From contig JAGAUI010000011.1 of NCBI GenBank assembly GCA_017620815.1, positions 1 to 59,630 on the forward strand: a stretch of DNA of 59,630 nucleotides, in the 5' to 3' direction. Under the pieces are notes generated by a model. The model worked only from the letters and a program-made list of their open reading frames with translations, was not told the origin of the DNA and made no database searches. The DNA is from Flavobacteriales bacterium (lineage in GTDB: Bacteria > Bacteroidota > Bacteroidia > Flavobacteriales > UBA1820). The translations under genes and the position numbers were made by a program. Below, one piece after another: positions 17,508 through 26,800 of this stretch (its first letter is position 1; each line of letters opens with the position of its first letter).

Positions 17508-18284
17508 CTATGCCTTTTCTTTATCATTTGGAGCATCGGGAGTGTCCTCCCTTGAACTGCCACCTATCTCTTTTAAGAACTTATCTATCTCATCTTTAAG
17601 CAGTTCCCTAGTACAGAAAAACCAATCGTGACATTTGACACCATGAGGAGTATCTTCTACTCTTTCTCTTGCAGCAGACGGCGTGGGGTCGGTAGGGACT
17701 AGGACGTCTTCGCCGGGCTGCCAGTCGGCAGGAGTTGCCACACCAAACCTATCAGACGTCTGTAGAGCAGTAAGCACTCGCAATATCTCGCCTATGCTCC
17801 GTCCTATGTTACTAGGATAAAAAATCATCGCCCTTATTATGCCTTTGGGGTCTATAAAGAAAAGCGAACGTATAGCTTTGCTCTCACTTTGTGATGGCTG
17901 TATCATACCATAAAGTTTTGCAAGTTTTCCATGGGAGTCATCTATGACAGGGAACGTGATGTCTATGGACTTCATCCCCCTCCACGAGATATTTTCCCTT
18001 ATAGCCCTTATCCAAGCTATATGACTATAAAGTCCATCTACCGAAAGAGCCAGCAGACGAGTATTGAGAGCCTCAAACTGTGGAGTCATCTGTGCAAACA
18101 TCATAAATTCAGACGTGCATACAGGAGTAAAGTCTGAAGGGTGAGAGAAGAAAACGACCCATTTACCCTCATAGTCTTGAGGGAAATGCAACTCACCCTG
18201 TGTGGTCATTGCAGTAAAAGAAGGTGCGGGGAGTCCCACCTGTGGGGAGGTTCCTTGATAGGATTTTGGAGAATCTTCGTTCAT
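17508..18284 (-). CDS. Peroxiredoxin, AhpC/TSA superfamily (Prx6-like)
   Basis: Thiol peroxidase that reduces H2O2 and organic hydroperoxides. The 258 residues hold the peroxidatic site HPSDFTPVCTSEF with Cys56, followed by LSVDGLYSHIAWI, which is the Prx6-subfamily signature. The long C-terminal extension (about 190-258) has a second cysteine pair (KCHDWFFC, about 225-231), as in the archaeal and bacterial Prx6-type enzymes that form a C-terminal disulfide. The last 25 residues are acidic and probably disordered. The gene is monocistronic with a strong terminator. Confidence 0.9.
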   Translation of the reverse strand: MNEDSPKSYQGTSPQVGLPAPSFTAMTTQGELHFPQDYEGKWVVFFSHPSDFTPVCTSEFMMFAQMTPQFEALNTRLLALSVDGLYSHIAWIRAIRENISWRGMKSIDITFPVIDDSHGKLAKLYGMIQPSQSESKAIRSLFFIDPKGIIRAMIFYPSNIGRSIGEILRVLTALQTSDRFGVATPADWQPGEDVLVPTDPTPSAARERVEDTPHGVKCHDWFFCTRELLKDEIDKFLKEIGGSSREDTPDAPNDKEKA

Positions 18285-18318
18285 AGTTCTAGAGTTTTAG
18301 TTTTTTTTCAGTTCTATT

Positions 18319-18365
18319 ATATATATAGGAGTAGAGAAAATCAATCTATGTTCCCCTATATATAT
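18319..18365 (-). repeat. Imperfect AT-rich inverted repeat upstream of the peroxiredoxin
   Basis: Arms ATATATATAGG (18319-18329) and its complement (18355-18365) are separated by 25 bp, 35-81 bp before the peroxiredoxin start. It could be an operator or a leader hairpin, or simply low-complexity DNA. Confidence 0.35.
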
Positions 18366-18507
18366 TAAGGTGTATATATTTTTACATCGTCATCATATCA
18401 CCACCTATTAAATATAATAACATTTCCACAAATGATTGTTACAGAATATATTAAAACAAAATAACTATTTTTTCGGAAAAAATTTTTCATTTTTTTTATT
18501 ACAGCTC

Positions 18508-18538
18508 TTGCGGGAAAGAGAAAAATGTTCTACATTTG
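18508..18538 (+). promoter_or_regulatory. Promoter of the tRNA-Glu pair and rpsT (TTG-N20-TACATTTG)
   Basis: TTG at 18508-18510 and TACATTTG at 18531-18538 are spaced 20 bp apart. A small AACCGC/GCGGTT hairpin (18559-18574) sits in the leader before the first tRNA. Confidence 0.87.
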
Positions 18539-18585
18539 CACTCGCAATGATGGGCATAACCGCAAGAGCGGTTCTATCGAGGCAA

Positions 18586-18657
18586 GGTCCGTTCGTCTAG
18601 GGGTTAGGACGCAAGATTTTCATTCTTGTAACAGGGGTTCGATTCCCCTACGGACTA
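18586..18657 (+). tRNA. tRNA-Glu (UUC)
   Basis: The 72-nt cloverleaf GGTCCGT...ACGGACT has a G1-U72 wobble typical of this tRNA in Bacteroidota. The anticodon stem CAAGA/TCTTG encloses the loop TTTTCAT, giving UUC. CCA is not encoded. Confidence 0.95.
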
Positions 18658-18677
18658 CAAAATACACCAAGACACAA

Positions 18678-18749
18678 GGTCTGTTCGTCTAGGGGTTAGG
18701 ACGCAAGATTCTCATTCTTGAAACAGGGGTTCGATTCCCCTACGGACTA
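18678..18749 (+). tRNA. tRNA-Glu (CUC)
   Basis: Same length as the first copy and differing at three positions: the acceptor stem (C to T, giving a G-U pair), the anticodon wobble base (TTC to CTC) and the base after the anticodon stem. It is 20 bp downstream of the first tRNA and processed from the same transcript. Confidence 0.94.
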
Positions 18750-18821
18750 CCACTTAGACATTTTTATTTAGTAAAAGATTTAAAACGGATAAACCGTCAA
18801 TAAAAACAATAACAAAAAGAA

Positions 18822-19076
18822 ATGGCAAACCATAAATCATCTATCAAACGCATACGTGCCAACGAGAAAAAACGTCTACGTAACCGTTATTATCACAAAA
18901 CAACTCGCAACGCTATTAAAAAATTGCGTCTGCTTACAGATAAGAACGAAGCCGTATCTATGTTGCCAAAAGTAGTGTCTATGATAGACCGTTTGGCAAA
19001 AAAAGACGTTATCCACAAAAACAAAGCTGCAAACCTTAAGAGCAAGCTTTCAAAACACGTTGCCGCTATAGCATAA
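18822..19076 (+). CDS. rpsT: 30S ribosomal protein bS20
   Basis: Small-subunit protein that binds 16S rRNA helices early in assembly. At 84 residues it is normal length and very basic, with the standard start [21 protein letters not shown] and the three-helix bundle pattern. It follows the tRNA-Glu pair by 72 bp with no promoter box between, so it is probably on the same transcript. The mRNA leader lacks a Shine-Dalgarno sequence. Confidence 0.97.
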   Translation: MANHKSSIKRIRANEKKRLRNRYYHKTTRNAIKKLRLLTDKNEAVSMLPKVVSMIDRLAKKDVIHKNKAANLKSKLSKHVAAIA

Positions 19077-19105
19077 TCCGCCAAAAAGGTGACTAGATAA
19101 TTTAT

Positions 19106-19137
19106 GCTCCATATCCCAAAGATATGGAGCTAATTGT
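19106..19137 (+). terminator. Probable terminator of rpsT
   Basis: A 10-bp stem GCTCCATATC/GATATGGAGC is followed by TAATTGTTTT. The T-tract is interrupted, so termination may be partial and allow expression of the HD gene downstream. Confidence 0.6.
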
Positions 19138-19166
19138 TTTAATTATAAACCATAATACATCAAACT

Positions 19167-19697
19167 ATGAAAACAGAAACACTCCTACCACAAGCCATCG
19201 CCTACGCCGCCAAAGCACACGAGGCTACATGCCAACGCTATGATGATGCACCATACACCCTGCATCTAGCACTAGTTGCTCACTATGCAGAAAGATATAT
19301 ACACCTTATCCCTAGTCAAGATAGAGAAAAAGTCCTATGTGCCGTATGGTTGCACGACACCCTCGAAGACTGCCGCCTCACATACAACGACCTTAAAAAA
19401 GTATTTGGAGTAGAGATAACAGAAATAGTATATGCCGTAACCAATCTACGTGGTCGCACACGCGAGGAACGTGCAGGCGAAGAGTACTACCTCGGGATAA
19501 GAGAGACTCCTTATGCCACATTTGTAAAAATATGTGACCGTATGGCAAACTACTCTTATTCTGTATCAAAAGGCAATAGTCGCATGAAAGAAGTATATGA
19601 AAACGAAATGGCAGCCTTTATAAAAAAGGTAATACCCACCTCGTCTGTCATTGATTACAGCATAATGATTGATGACTTAACATCTATCATGAAATAG
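19167..19697 (+). CDS. HD-domain hydrolase, SpoT/MESH1-like
   Basis: The 176-residue, all-helical protein has PYTLHLALVAHYAERY (His ligand), HDTLED (63-68, the HD metal pair and acid) and KICDRMANYSYS (about 120). These are the spacing and motifs of stand-alone (p)ppGpp hydrolase-like HD domains. There is no synthetase or regulatory domain. Activity on (p)ppGpp is inferred from the motif pattern only; other nucleotide substrates are possible. It has no clear promoter of its own and may depend on read-through from rpsT. Confidence 0.75.
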   Translation: MKTETLLPQAIAYAAKAHEATCQRYDDAPYTLHLALVAHYAERYIHLIPSQDREKVLCAVWLHDTLEDCRLTYNDLKKVFGVEITEIVYAVTNLRGRTREERAGEEYYLGIRETPYATFVKICDRMANYSYSVSKGNSRMKEVYENEMAAFIKKVIPTSSVIDYSIMIDDLTSIMK

Positions 19698-19698
19698 C

Positions 19699-19739
19699 GA
19701 TGAAAAAAGCGGCTCCCTGCGGGAGCCGCTTTTTTCATC
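19699..19739. terminator. Bidirectional terminator between the HD gene and btuG
   Basis: A perfect 19-bp inverted repeat with a TGC loop. The stem core is GCGGCTCCC/GGGAGCCGC with AAAAAA/TTTTTT flanks, so it serves both convergent genes. Confidence 0.95.
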
Positions 19740-19749
19740 GCCGAGTCCA

Positions 19750-20805
19750 TCATTTTTTCTTAAAGCAGAATGCTCCGGGAATAATATCGGCAGTAAAGCT
19801 ATCTATCTTTTCTCCAGATTTTGAGTATCGCAATACTTTTCCTTTCTGCATATAATCCACAGCATCGGTAATATACACATCTCCGCTACTAGGCTCCACT
19901 CCTATCCCGTAATACATCTGCCCTGCATCGGCCGCTACAAATGGAGTCACTGGGAGCACACCATCATCAATACCCATAGCATAGACATTATATGATACAT
20001 AATAAAGCTTGTCCCCAGCCCCATTTATACGCAGGTTATAAGGAGAGTCATTAATCGAAGGAAATGTAAGGACTTTTTCCACCTGCATAGTAGAAAGATT
20101 TATCCTGCTTATAGCAGCCACCTCCTGTCCCAACGGCGAACCATAGTATCCCCCATCACTTAGCACCCAGAGTTTTTTGTTTTTATCCACGACTATACTA
20201 TTGGGAGAGAGAGTTACAGGTGTACTTGCCACCAATTTGTCATTTGACGCATCTATCTTACACACCACGCATGGGCTAGCACTAGCACACACATACACAT
20301 ATCCATCTACGCGCACCATAGCTCCAGCATCTTGAACAGGAAGACTTATCTCCCCTATGAGTGATAGCGTAGCCTCATCCACCACTTTTATGCTAGGCGA
20401 ATAGTATTCTGTAACATACAGTTTTCCACTGCCTGTCCCCATTATAAACCTAGGAGATGTAAGACCGCTTATCTTACCCAGATACTTAAACGTGATAGGG
20501 TCTATGACATACACCACTCCCGAATTATTTACCACCACATAGCCTCGTCCGTTTATTATCTCCATAGACTGACACACGTCTCCCAATGGAAAATTATTGG
20601 CATTGTAGAATATCTGGTTCTCCACCTCTTTGCTAGATGGGTCATAGTATGTAAGAGCAGCATTACCATACATAAAATTACCTTCATTGCATACAAACAC
20701 TCCGCTTTCTGGATAGTAATACTGACGTCCCCCTGTCATTAGGTCGTCACCACAGGCACTTACAAGTAGTGCCAACAATATATAAATCACACTTTTTTTC
20801 ATCAT
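19750..20805 (-). CDS. btuG: BtuG-like surface lipoprotein, beta-propeller B12 binder
   Basis: The 351-residue lipoprotein has a signal ending LVSAC (cysteine at 18) followed by GDD, an acidic stretch like the surface-export signals of Bacteroidota lipoproteins. The rest is a seven-bladed-type beta-propeller with recurring patterns such as GRGYVVVNNSGVVYVIDP, GKLYVTEYYSPSIKVVD and DGYVYVCASASPCVV. In Bacteroides, BtuG caps BtuB and captures B12 with very high affinity. The assignment rests on fold pattern, lipoprotein nature, the 5-bp spacing behind btuB and the shared cobalamin riboswitch. A generic DUF5074-type propeller is the alternative. Confidence 0.8.
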   Translation of the reverse strand: MMKKSVIYILLALLVSACGDDLMTGGRQYYYPESGVFVCNEGNFMYGNAALTYYDPSSKEVENQIFYNANNFPLGDVCQSMEIINGRGYVVVNNSGVVYVIDPITFKYLGKISGLTSPRFIMGTGSGKLYVTEYYSPSIKVVDEATLSLIGEISLPVQDAGAMVRVDGYVYVCASASPCVVCKIDASNDKLVASTPVTLSPNSIVVDKNKKLWVLSDGGYYGSPLGQEVAAISRINLSTMQVEKVLTFPSINDSPYNLRINGAGDKLYYVSYNVYAMGIDDGVLPVTPFVAADAGQMYYGIGVEPSSGDVYITDAVDYMQKGKVLRYSKSGEKIDSFTADIIPGAFCFKKK

Positions 20806-20810
20806 CTTTA

Positions 20811-22742
20811 CTATTTATATGAAAATTTAAGAGAGAACATATAGTTTCTACCCGGCATAGCTCGCCACAATATAGACTGATATTTACGGTCTCCCACGTT
20901 ATTTATCTTTATGGAAGTATCTATAGCACACACTTTACTCACATTCCACTTTTTACCCAGTGTTACATCGTGTAGGTCATACCCACGCAACGTATGACGT
21001 GTAGCTTCTGTACTTTCTGTGGTATAACGCTCACTTACAGCACTCCACACATAGTAGAGATAAAACCCACGATAATCCACATCGGCTTTTATGCTACCCT
21101 TGTGCTCTGGTATATATATAAGCTGACGTCCATATCCTTCAGAGGTAGAGTCTTCGTTGGTGGTGCGGGTGTATGCATAGTTTCCTCCCACCGTAGCCTT
21201 GACACCTCCATATGAAAGCGTAGAAGAAGCCGTTAGTTCCACACCACGAGAGAGTACCGTACGCACATTTTCGGCCGTCCAATAACGGAACTCACTAGGT
21301 CGCCACATTATCCAGTCTTCAATATCAGATACATATCCTGTAACATTGGCATTAAAAGAAAAAGCCCCCACACGCCTATCATAAGCAAGGCTCACATCTC
21401 CAGTATAACCTTTTTCTGGACGTAGGTCTGGATTACCCCCTGGAGACCAATACATATCATTAAGCGAAGGCTGATGGTAGTTACGAGCCACATTTGCCTT
21501 AACAGAAAACCCAGCAAAAGAGCCAAACTCTACACCCAATGATGGCATTAGCGGAGTCCAACGCTCCTCACACACATCCTCTCTCAATAGAGCAAAACCC
21601 GAAAACCAGTCTGTAAATTTCCTATGAGCAGAAAGACTCAATCCAGCCTCCACCCTATCGTGAGCATAGCCACTAGATTGTTTACGGTCATAGACATCTA
21701 CCTTATGATATGCTACATTTCCTAGCAGACGATATGTAGTACGTTCCGATGGCGAATATTCCAAACTGTATTTTCCCTGCAAACTTTTAACCTCACTACG
21801 GCTATCATTATTTACATAAGAAGATGTAAGACCAGTAACATTTGACAGGAAATAATCCATTCTGGTAGCCGAAAAAGACGCAGTAAGCTCACTACGGAAT
21901 TTTCCCCAGTATTTATTCCATTTAAACACACTGCGGAAATCTGTATCTTCTTGAGTTTCTGTACGTCCTGCACCTTGGTAGGACATGATTGTAGGCAGAT
22001 TTCTATCGGCATGCACCGCCCATAGGTTAAGCGAAAGGAAATTACCTCTTCCTGCGTTATAATTCACATCTATCACTCCGCCATGCTTTTTATAGTCTGC
22101 ATTTTCCTGCCGCACCACCTCAAAGGGAGGTATAGCACGGTTAAGATACTCAAAATCATTTTCTGCCTCATCATACATGTAACGGAACCTCATCTGCCAT
22201 TTGCGGCTACCTCCTCCCACATCCAGAAAAGTCTGATGAAGCCCAAAACTACCTATATTCTGCATCACAGCACCATAGAACTTTTTACTCCAGTCCACGC
22301 TACTACCCATACTCACCGTTCCACCTAGGGCTCCGCTACCTTCCTGAAGGGAACTACCTCCGCTATAAACAGATGTCTTATCCACAAACCACACCGGTAT
22401 AAGCGAAAAATCCACCTGTCCCAGCATAGGATTGTTTACATTTATACCATTCCACTCCACCTGCGTGTGTGAAGCCGCCGTACCACGGAAAGACACCGTA
22501 GCTGTAGAACCACCACCGTATGTTTTTACATAGATGGTAGAGTGTTTGGATAAAAGTTCTGCAAATGTTTCTGATGATGTTTCCTTCATCATCATACTGT
22601 CTATGTGAGTAATAGTTGTCGCCATTTGTTTTACAGGTTTTTGTCCCACTATTACTACTTCTTGAAGTTCTCCACCCGTTATCTGCCCCATTAGTTGAAC
22701 AGACGCAAAGAGAGAGATAAAAAACCAAAATGATTTACTCAT
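20811..22742 (-). CDS. btuB: TonB-dependent vitamin B12 receptor, BtuB-like
   Basis: Outer-membrane cobalamin importer powered by TonB. The 643 residues comprise a signal peptide ending LMGQ (about 20), a TonB-box region ELQEVVIVGQKP, a plug domain (about 40-150, with VSFRGTAASHTQVEWNGINVNNPMLGQVD), and a barrel with YHQPSLNDMYWSPGGNPDLRPEKG and the final aromatic-rich strand NYMFSLKFSYK. It lacks the N-terminal carboxypeptidase-like domain of SusC proteins. The B12 assignment comes mainly from the riboswitch upstream and the BtuG-like partner downstream. Confidence 0.88.
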   Translation of the reverse strand: MSKSFWFFISLFASVQLMGQITGGELQEVVIVGQKPVKQMATTITHIDSMMMKETSSETFAELLSKHSTIYVKTYGGGSTATVSFRGTAASHTQVEWNGINVNNPMLGQVDFSLIPVWFVDKTSVYSGGSSLQEGSGALGGTVSMGSSVDWSKKFYGAVMQNIGSFGLHQTFLDVGGGSRKWQMRFRYMYDEAENDFEYLNRAIPPFEVVRQENADYKKHGGVIDVNYNAGRGNFLSLNLWAVHADRNLPTIMSYQGAGRTETQEDTDFRSVFKWNKYWGKFRSELTASFSATRMDYFLSNVTGLTSSYVNNDSRSEVKSLQGKYSLEYSPSERTTYRLLGNVAYHKVDVYDRKQSSGYAHDRVEAGLSLSAHRKFTDWFSGFALLREDVCEERWTPLMPSLGVEFGSFAGFSVKANVARNYHQPSLNDMYWSPGGNPDLRPEKGYTGDVSLAYDRRVGAFSFNANVTGYVSDIEDWIMWRPSEFRYWTAENVRTVLSRGVELTASSTLSYGGVKATVGGNYAYTRTTNEDSTSEGYGRQLIYIPEHKGSIKADVDYRGFYLYYVWSAVSERYTTESTEATRHTLRGYDLHDVTLGKKWNVSKVCAIDTSIKINNVGDRKYQSILWRAMPGRNYMFSLKFSYK

Positions 22743-23060
22743 TTCATTTGATGTTAAAATTAATTATTCCTTGTCGTGGACTTAATCCACATACAAGACA
22801 GGAAGTAGGACTTATGGTAGCACATCACAATGGAAAAGAAGCAATCATATAATCAACGATGAGAAAAATCACTACATACTCACCATCCTTTGTCTGTAGC
22901 ACACAGAAATCCCACCATCCTATCCTGCATGACTTTGAACATCAAGGGGGAAATAAATAATGCCACTATGTGTCATCTTAAAAATGGCAATGTAATTGCT
23001 TAAACCATTACCAGGAAAAGCCACACTATGACACGCCCATTCTCCGCAGGCTGCAAAATC
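22743..23060 (-). promoter_or_regulatory. Long structured leader between the aptamer and btuB
   Basis: This 318-nt segment has no convincing open frame. On the transcribed strand GUGUCAU (23028-23034) can pair with AUGACAC (22970-22976), enclosing UGGUAAUG (23006-23013) paired with CAUUGCCA (22985-22992) through a U-G wobble that works only on this strand. A second hairpin, CTTGT..GTGGA/TCCAC..ACAAG (22770-22797), ends 28 nt before the btuB ATG. It is probably the riboswitch expression platform or an added regulatory element. Confidence 0.5.
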
Positions 23061-23071
23061 ATTTATAACTC

Positions 23072-23262
23072 AAAGGCAGGTCTTCTGACTCGCTCCATTT
23101 TTGATGCCTTCCCATGTGGAACAAAGAATCATCACACAGTGACATTTTATCAAAAATCTTTTTCCAGCCCTTACAGACTAGAGGAGCATACAGCAGCGGG
23201 AACTGTTGCCGAATCTCACGGCATTCCCTTTTCATCTCCACTATGATGGAGAACCTCGGTTA
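23072..23262 (-). promoter_or_regulatory. Cobalamin riboswitch
   Basis: On the minus strand the conserved blocks appear in the right order: AGGTTCTCC, then GGGAATGCCGTGAGATTCGG and ACAGTTCCCGCTGCTGTA (the core and its loop), TGTCACTGTG (the GCCACTG-like block), GGGAAGGC, and finally AGTCAGAAGACCTGCC, the 3' B12-box. High cobalamin should fold it and reduce btuB-btuG expression. No intrinsic terminator follows, so control is probably at translation. Confidence 0.93.
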
Positions 23263-23270
23263 TCTCACCA

Positions 23271-23278
23271 CAAATGTA
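23271..23278 (-). promoter_or_regulatory. -7 promoter element (TACATTTG) of the btuB-btuG operon
   Basis: The minus strand reads TACATTTG with a possible TTG 21 bp upstream (23300-23302). Transcription would start just before the riboswitch. Confidence 0.78.
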
Positions 23279-23370
23279 TGAACACTTTTTTCTTCAAAAC
23301 AAAGATTTTTTCACATTTAACACTAGCACAGGCTCACCTTTCTATATCACAACACTTTACACCTCTATAT

Positions 23371-23408
23371 AAAAAATCTCACCCTCCTTTTTTTAAGAGA
23401 GGATGAGA
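23371..23408 (-). terminator. Terminator of gcvH
   Basis: On the minus strand AGTCTCATCCTCT-type sequence pairs with GGAGGGTGAGA (11 bp including two G-U pairs) and is followed by six T. It lies about 33 bp after the gcvH stop. Confidence 0.75.
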
Positions 23409-23440
23409 CAAAATCTAAACTAATTATGAAAAATAAATTC

Positions 23441-23824
23441 TTACGCACCTATCATTTCGCCGTACTGTGCAGCAGAAAGTAGAGAATCTAGTTCCTCAGG
23501 AGCAGAAAGTTTAACCTTTATAATCCATCCAGCTCCATATGGGTCTTTGTTTACTAGTTCTGGGTCGGCATCCAGTTCTGGGTTAAGTTCTAGAACCTCT
23601 CCCGATGCAGGCATGAAAATATCTGATACTGTTTTTACAGCCTCTATGCTACCAAACACCTCTTCTTGTGAAAGAGTTTCACCTGCTGTTTCTACATCTA
23701 CATAGACTATATCACCTAGTTCGCTTTGTGCATAATCTGTAATACCTACAGTTGCTATACCATCGGCATCTACACGTATCCATTCGTGGTCTTTTGTGTA
23801 TTTAAGATTTTCTGGAATGTTCAT
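23441..23824 (-). CDS. gcvH: Glycine cleavage system H protein
   Basis: Lipoyl carrier that shuttles the aminomethyl group between the P and T proteins of glycine cleavage. At 127 residues it is normal length. The lipoylation motif is [11 protein letters not shown] with Lys64, and the N-terminal [11 protein letters not shown] and IVYVDVE strands are canonical. The gcvP and gcvT genes are not in the window. It has its own -7 box, lies 70 bp downstream of sprA, and the sprA-gcvH order recurs in Bacteroidota. Confidence 0.96.
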   Translation of the reverse strand: MNIPENLKYTKDHEWIRVDADGIATVGITDYAQSELGDIVYVDVETAGETLSQEEVFGSIEAVKTVSDIFMPASGEVLELNPELDADPELVNKDPYGAGWIIKVKLSAPEELDSLLSAAQYGEMIGA

Positions 23825-23859
23825 TTCTTTTTACTTATTTTCAAGGTTTAACATTGCTC

Positions 23860-23867
23860 CAAAAGTA
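23860..23867 (-). promoter_or_regulatory. -7 promoter element (TACTTTTG) of gcvH
   Basis: The minus strand reads TACTTTTG in the sprA-gcvH gap, 36 bp before the gcvH ATG, so gcvH can be expressed independently of sprA. Confidence 0.68.
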
Positions 23868-23894
23868 GAAATTTTTTTTCACAATACAAAAAAA

Positions 23895-26800
23895 TCATCT
23901 ACCAATATCATATTTTACCTGAAAAGCTACCGTAGAACGGAATCTAGACGGGATATGCACCAGCATATATGACTGCATAACAGCCGTGGCATTAAGCCCT
24001 ATTTTAAGATTTTGTCCTAAATCATAATCCACCCCCAGACGCATAGAGAGATATCTCTCCCCACTACTCGTTTGGGAAGAGTCGTCTATTACGTTATAGA
24101 GAGAGACATAGTTCTTACGCAATGCAGCACTAGCAGAGAGTTTCCATTTTTTCCATAGACGACATATGAGTTTTATATCCACATTACGTCCTATGGTCTC
24201 ACTCACTATCCCGCTAGCGGTGGAGAGCGACACCATTCTATCCCTATCATACTCCACATTCACATCAAGCCCACACCTTAGATTAAACTCTACTCCCAAT
24301 AGCGGAGAGAAAGATTCGCTCATTCGTATCGTTGATAGGACATACTGTGAAGGATATCCTACCGACACCGTATCTAGATTATCATTTACCATATAATCCC
24401 CCACACTATAACGTGATACATACCTAGAATAGAGTCTAGCAGTCGTAAACACCCGTTTGAAACATGGAATATGACCTAGTCCTTCATAAGAGAGACTTAT
24501 CTCTGGCAGAGGGAACGAACGCAAGACATCCAGCGGAGCATCGACACCTCCACCCAGATATGCCCCTAGAAAAGAATATGCCAATACCTCTGTATGAGAA
24601 AGCGGAAGTGAAGGAGCAGATTGTGGGATATGAGGATACTCTAGACGATATTTTTCTGTAAGACGTTCTGCCATTATGGGCATTATCGTCTTCATACGGG
24701 ACACCGTTGCACTAGAAGAAGGACTCACCTTGTCAAATGCAGATGCAAACGCCCAAGTACTCATACTGAACATACCTCTAGTTCTCACGTCCCACCTATT
24801 GAGGAGATAATCCCCACTGTTTACACCTCTTTCCACATCAAAGCGTTCGCTGCGAGAAAATTTCATAGTCTTATCTCCCTTTAACGAGAGTGTAAGATAA
24901 GGTGCAGGACGCATATTTATCACATAAGAATAATTTTTTTCATCGGCGGTAGCATAAGCATTGGTAGATGAAAATGCAGATGAAGAAAGTCTCCCTTCCA
25001 CAAACGCCCTATGAAGGACATCTACTTGATTTCCCATTAGAAACCCCATCCCCAATGTATTAAGCACCCTTATAGCTGCAAATCCAGAGACATCGGTATA
25101 TCCCGGGAGAATAGTGGAAGAACGTCTATTATATGAGAAACTAAAGTCGCTTAAAATATCTCTCACTCCCCATTTTTCATCTTTATCTACCCACACAGAA
25201 AGAAATCTACTCACATCTGCCTTCATATCCACCTTCCACAGTCTTTCATTCTGTACTATATGTGAAGCCATTTCACTTGTAGTAGAATTATTTCCCACCC
25301 TCCATAGGAAAGAGGCATTATAACCCACCCTCATTGAGAGCCAATCTGAGTATCGGCTCTCATGGAAAGGGATGTTCCATTTCACACCTAATCGGTGAGA
25401 ATACAGTTTTGGAGTATTCCAACCTATAAGAGCAGAAAAAAATCCCCTTTCTTCCCCTTCATAACCCATGTGTTTATAGTCTGCACTCTCCCCTAGACAA
25501 GAGTATGACATCTCTATCATTTTTATAGGGTTTATATCCAGTGCTATATGGTATGAAGAGTGATTTTCTCTCATACCTGTAATGGGAGCCTGTCCCACAT
25601 CTGAAAGGAGTCTATCCATATACTCATATGACATAGAACGTGCCTCCCAGCCGAAAGAAAGACGTGCAGGGAGATAGCCGGGAGCTATATACTTTAACCA
25701 TTTGTTTTTTATTTTCATATAACGGGATTCCCCCGCATATGTGTAATCCACATTAAGGGAAGTATTCTCACGGGTATTCATCTGCTTAAAATAGTCTGTC
25801 TTTTCATTTTTATCCCACATAAACGACCAAGACACATTTTCCACATCCCACAAACGCGGTTTTTTCCCTATCTTACGTTCACGAGATACGTCTTTTATAT
25901 TGAGACACATATAAGAATCTCTATCGGGATAAAAGGCACTGTCTTTACTCGCCAAGTAATCGGCATAGAGATATTTATGAATCTTGATGTTCTGTGTAGC
26001 GATAAACTCTATCGGGATATTGAGTCGAGCCACATCTGGAAGTAATTTTCCCAGTTGCATACGGGCATCTACCGTCCACGAAGACATAGAATAAAGTCCC
26101 TCATTCATACCACTAGACATATAATCCACCTCCCCCTCTACCTCCAATAGTGAGGAGAGATTAAAAGACATCATCGCATTAAGTGCATAGGAGGACATAG
26201 ATTCTGCTCGCCCCATACGCAATTCGTTGAACCACATACACACATCGGTCGTTATATCGCTTGCATTCTCTACTCCTAGACCTACCACTCTTACAGCACT
26301 TATAGACGGGTTTCCACACACCTCTACCACATATTCCCCATAGTTTATGGCGTACGGGACATCACAAGAGGTATGAGTACCATCTCTTACAGCCTTATCA
26401 CGAGCATATTTGGTTTTTGGGAGGAGAGATAGGGTTATGTGGATTTTATTTTCATCGGGCCATATATCGGATGGAGATTTTGCTCCCCAAGGAGTAAATA
26501 CACATTTTTTCTTTACCAAGTAATAATTTTTATCTATATCACTTCCCAATAGCAACACAGTATTTACATCACCTCCACCACCTACCCTAGAGAGGCTTTC
26601 GCTGTGGATAAAAGCTCTTATATCCTCGCCCAAGAGCATATTCCACACTCCTCGTTTATAAACCATCGCCTTTTTACCTCCCTTCAAATCCCTCACCACA
26701 ACACTCATAGACCCCTCGTCTTTACTATATGAGGTCATTCCCACCTTGTATCTTTCTCTCTCTACCCCATCGGGCATAACATAAGGTATAGGCTTACGCA

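Noticed and set aside
18586-18749. Direct repeat that could be read as a CRISPR unit or att site
   Set aside because: Both copies fold as complete tRNA-Glu cloverleaves; there is no third copy, spacer pattern or integrase.
23028-23246. 72-codon open frame over the leader of btuB
   Set aside because: It overlaps the cobalamin riboswitch on the opposite strand; the conserved aptamer explains the sequence better.
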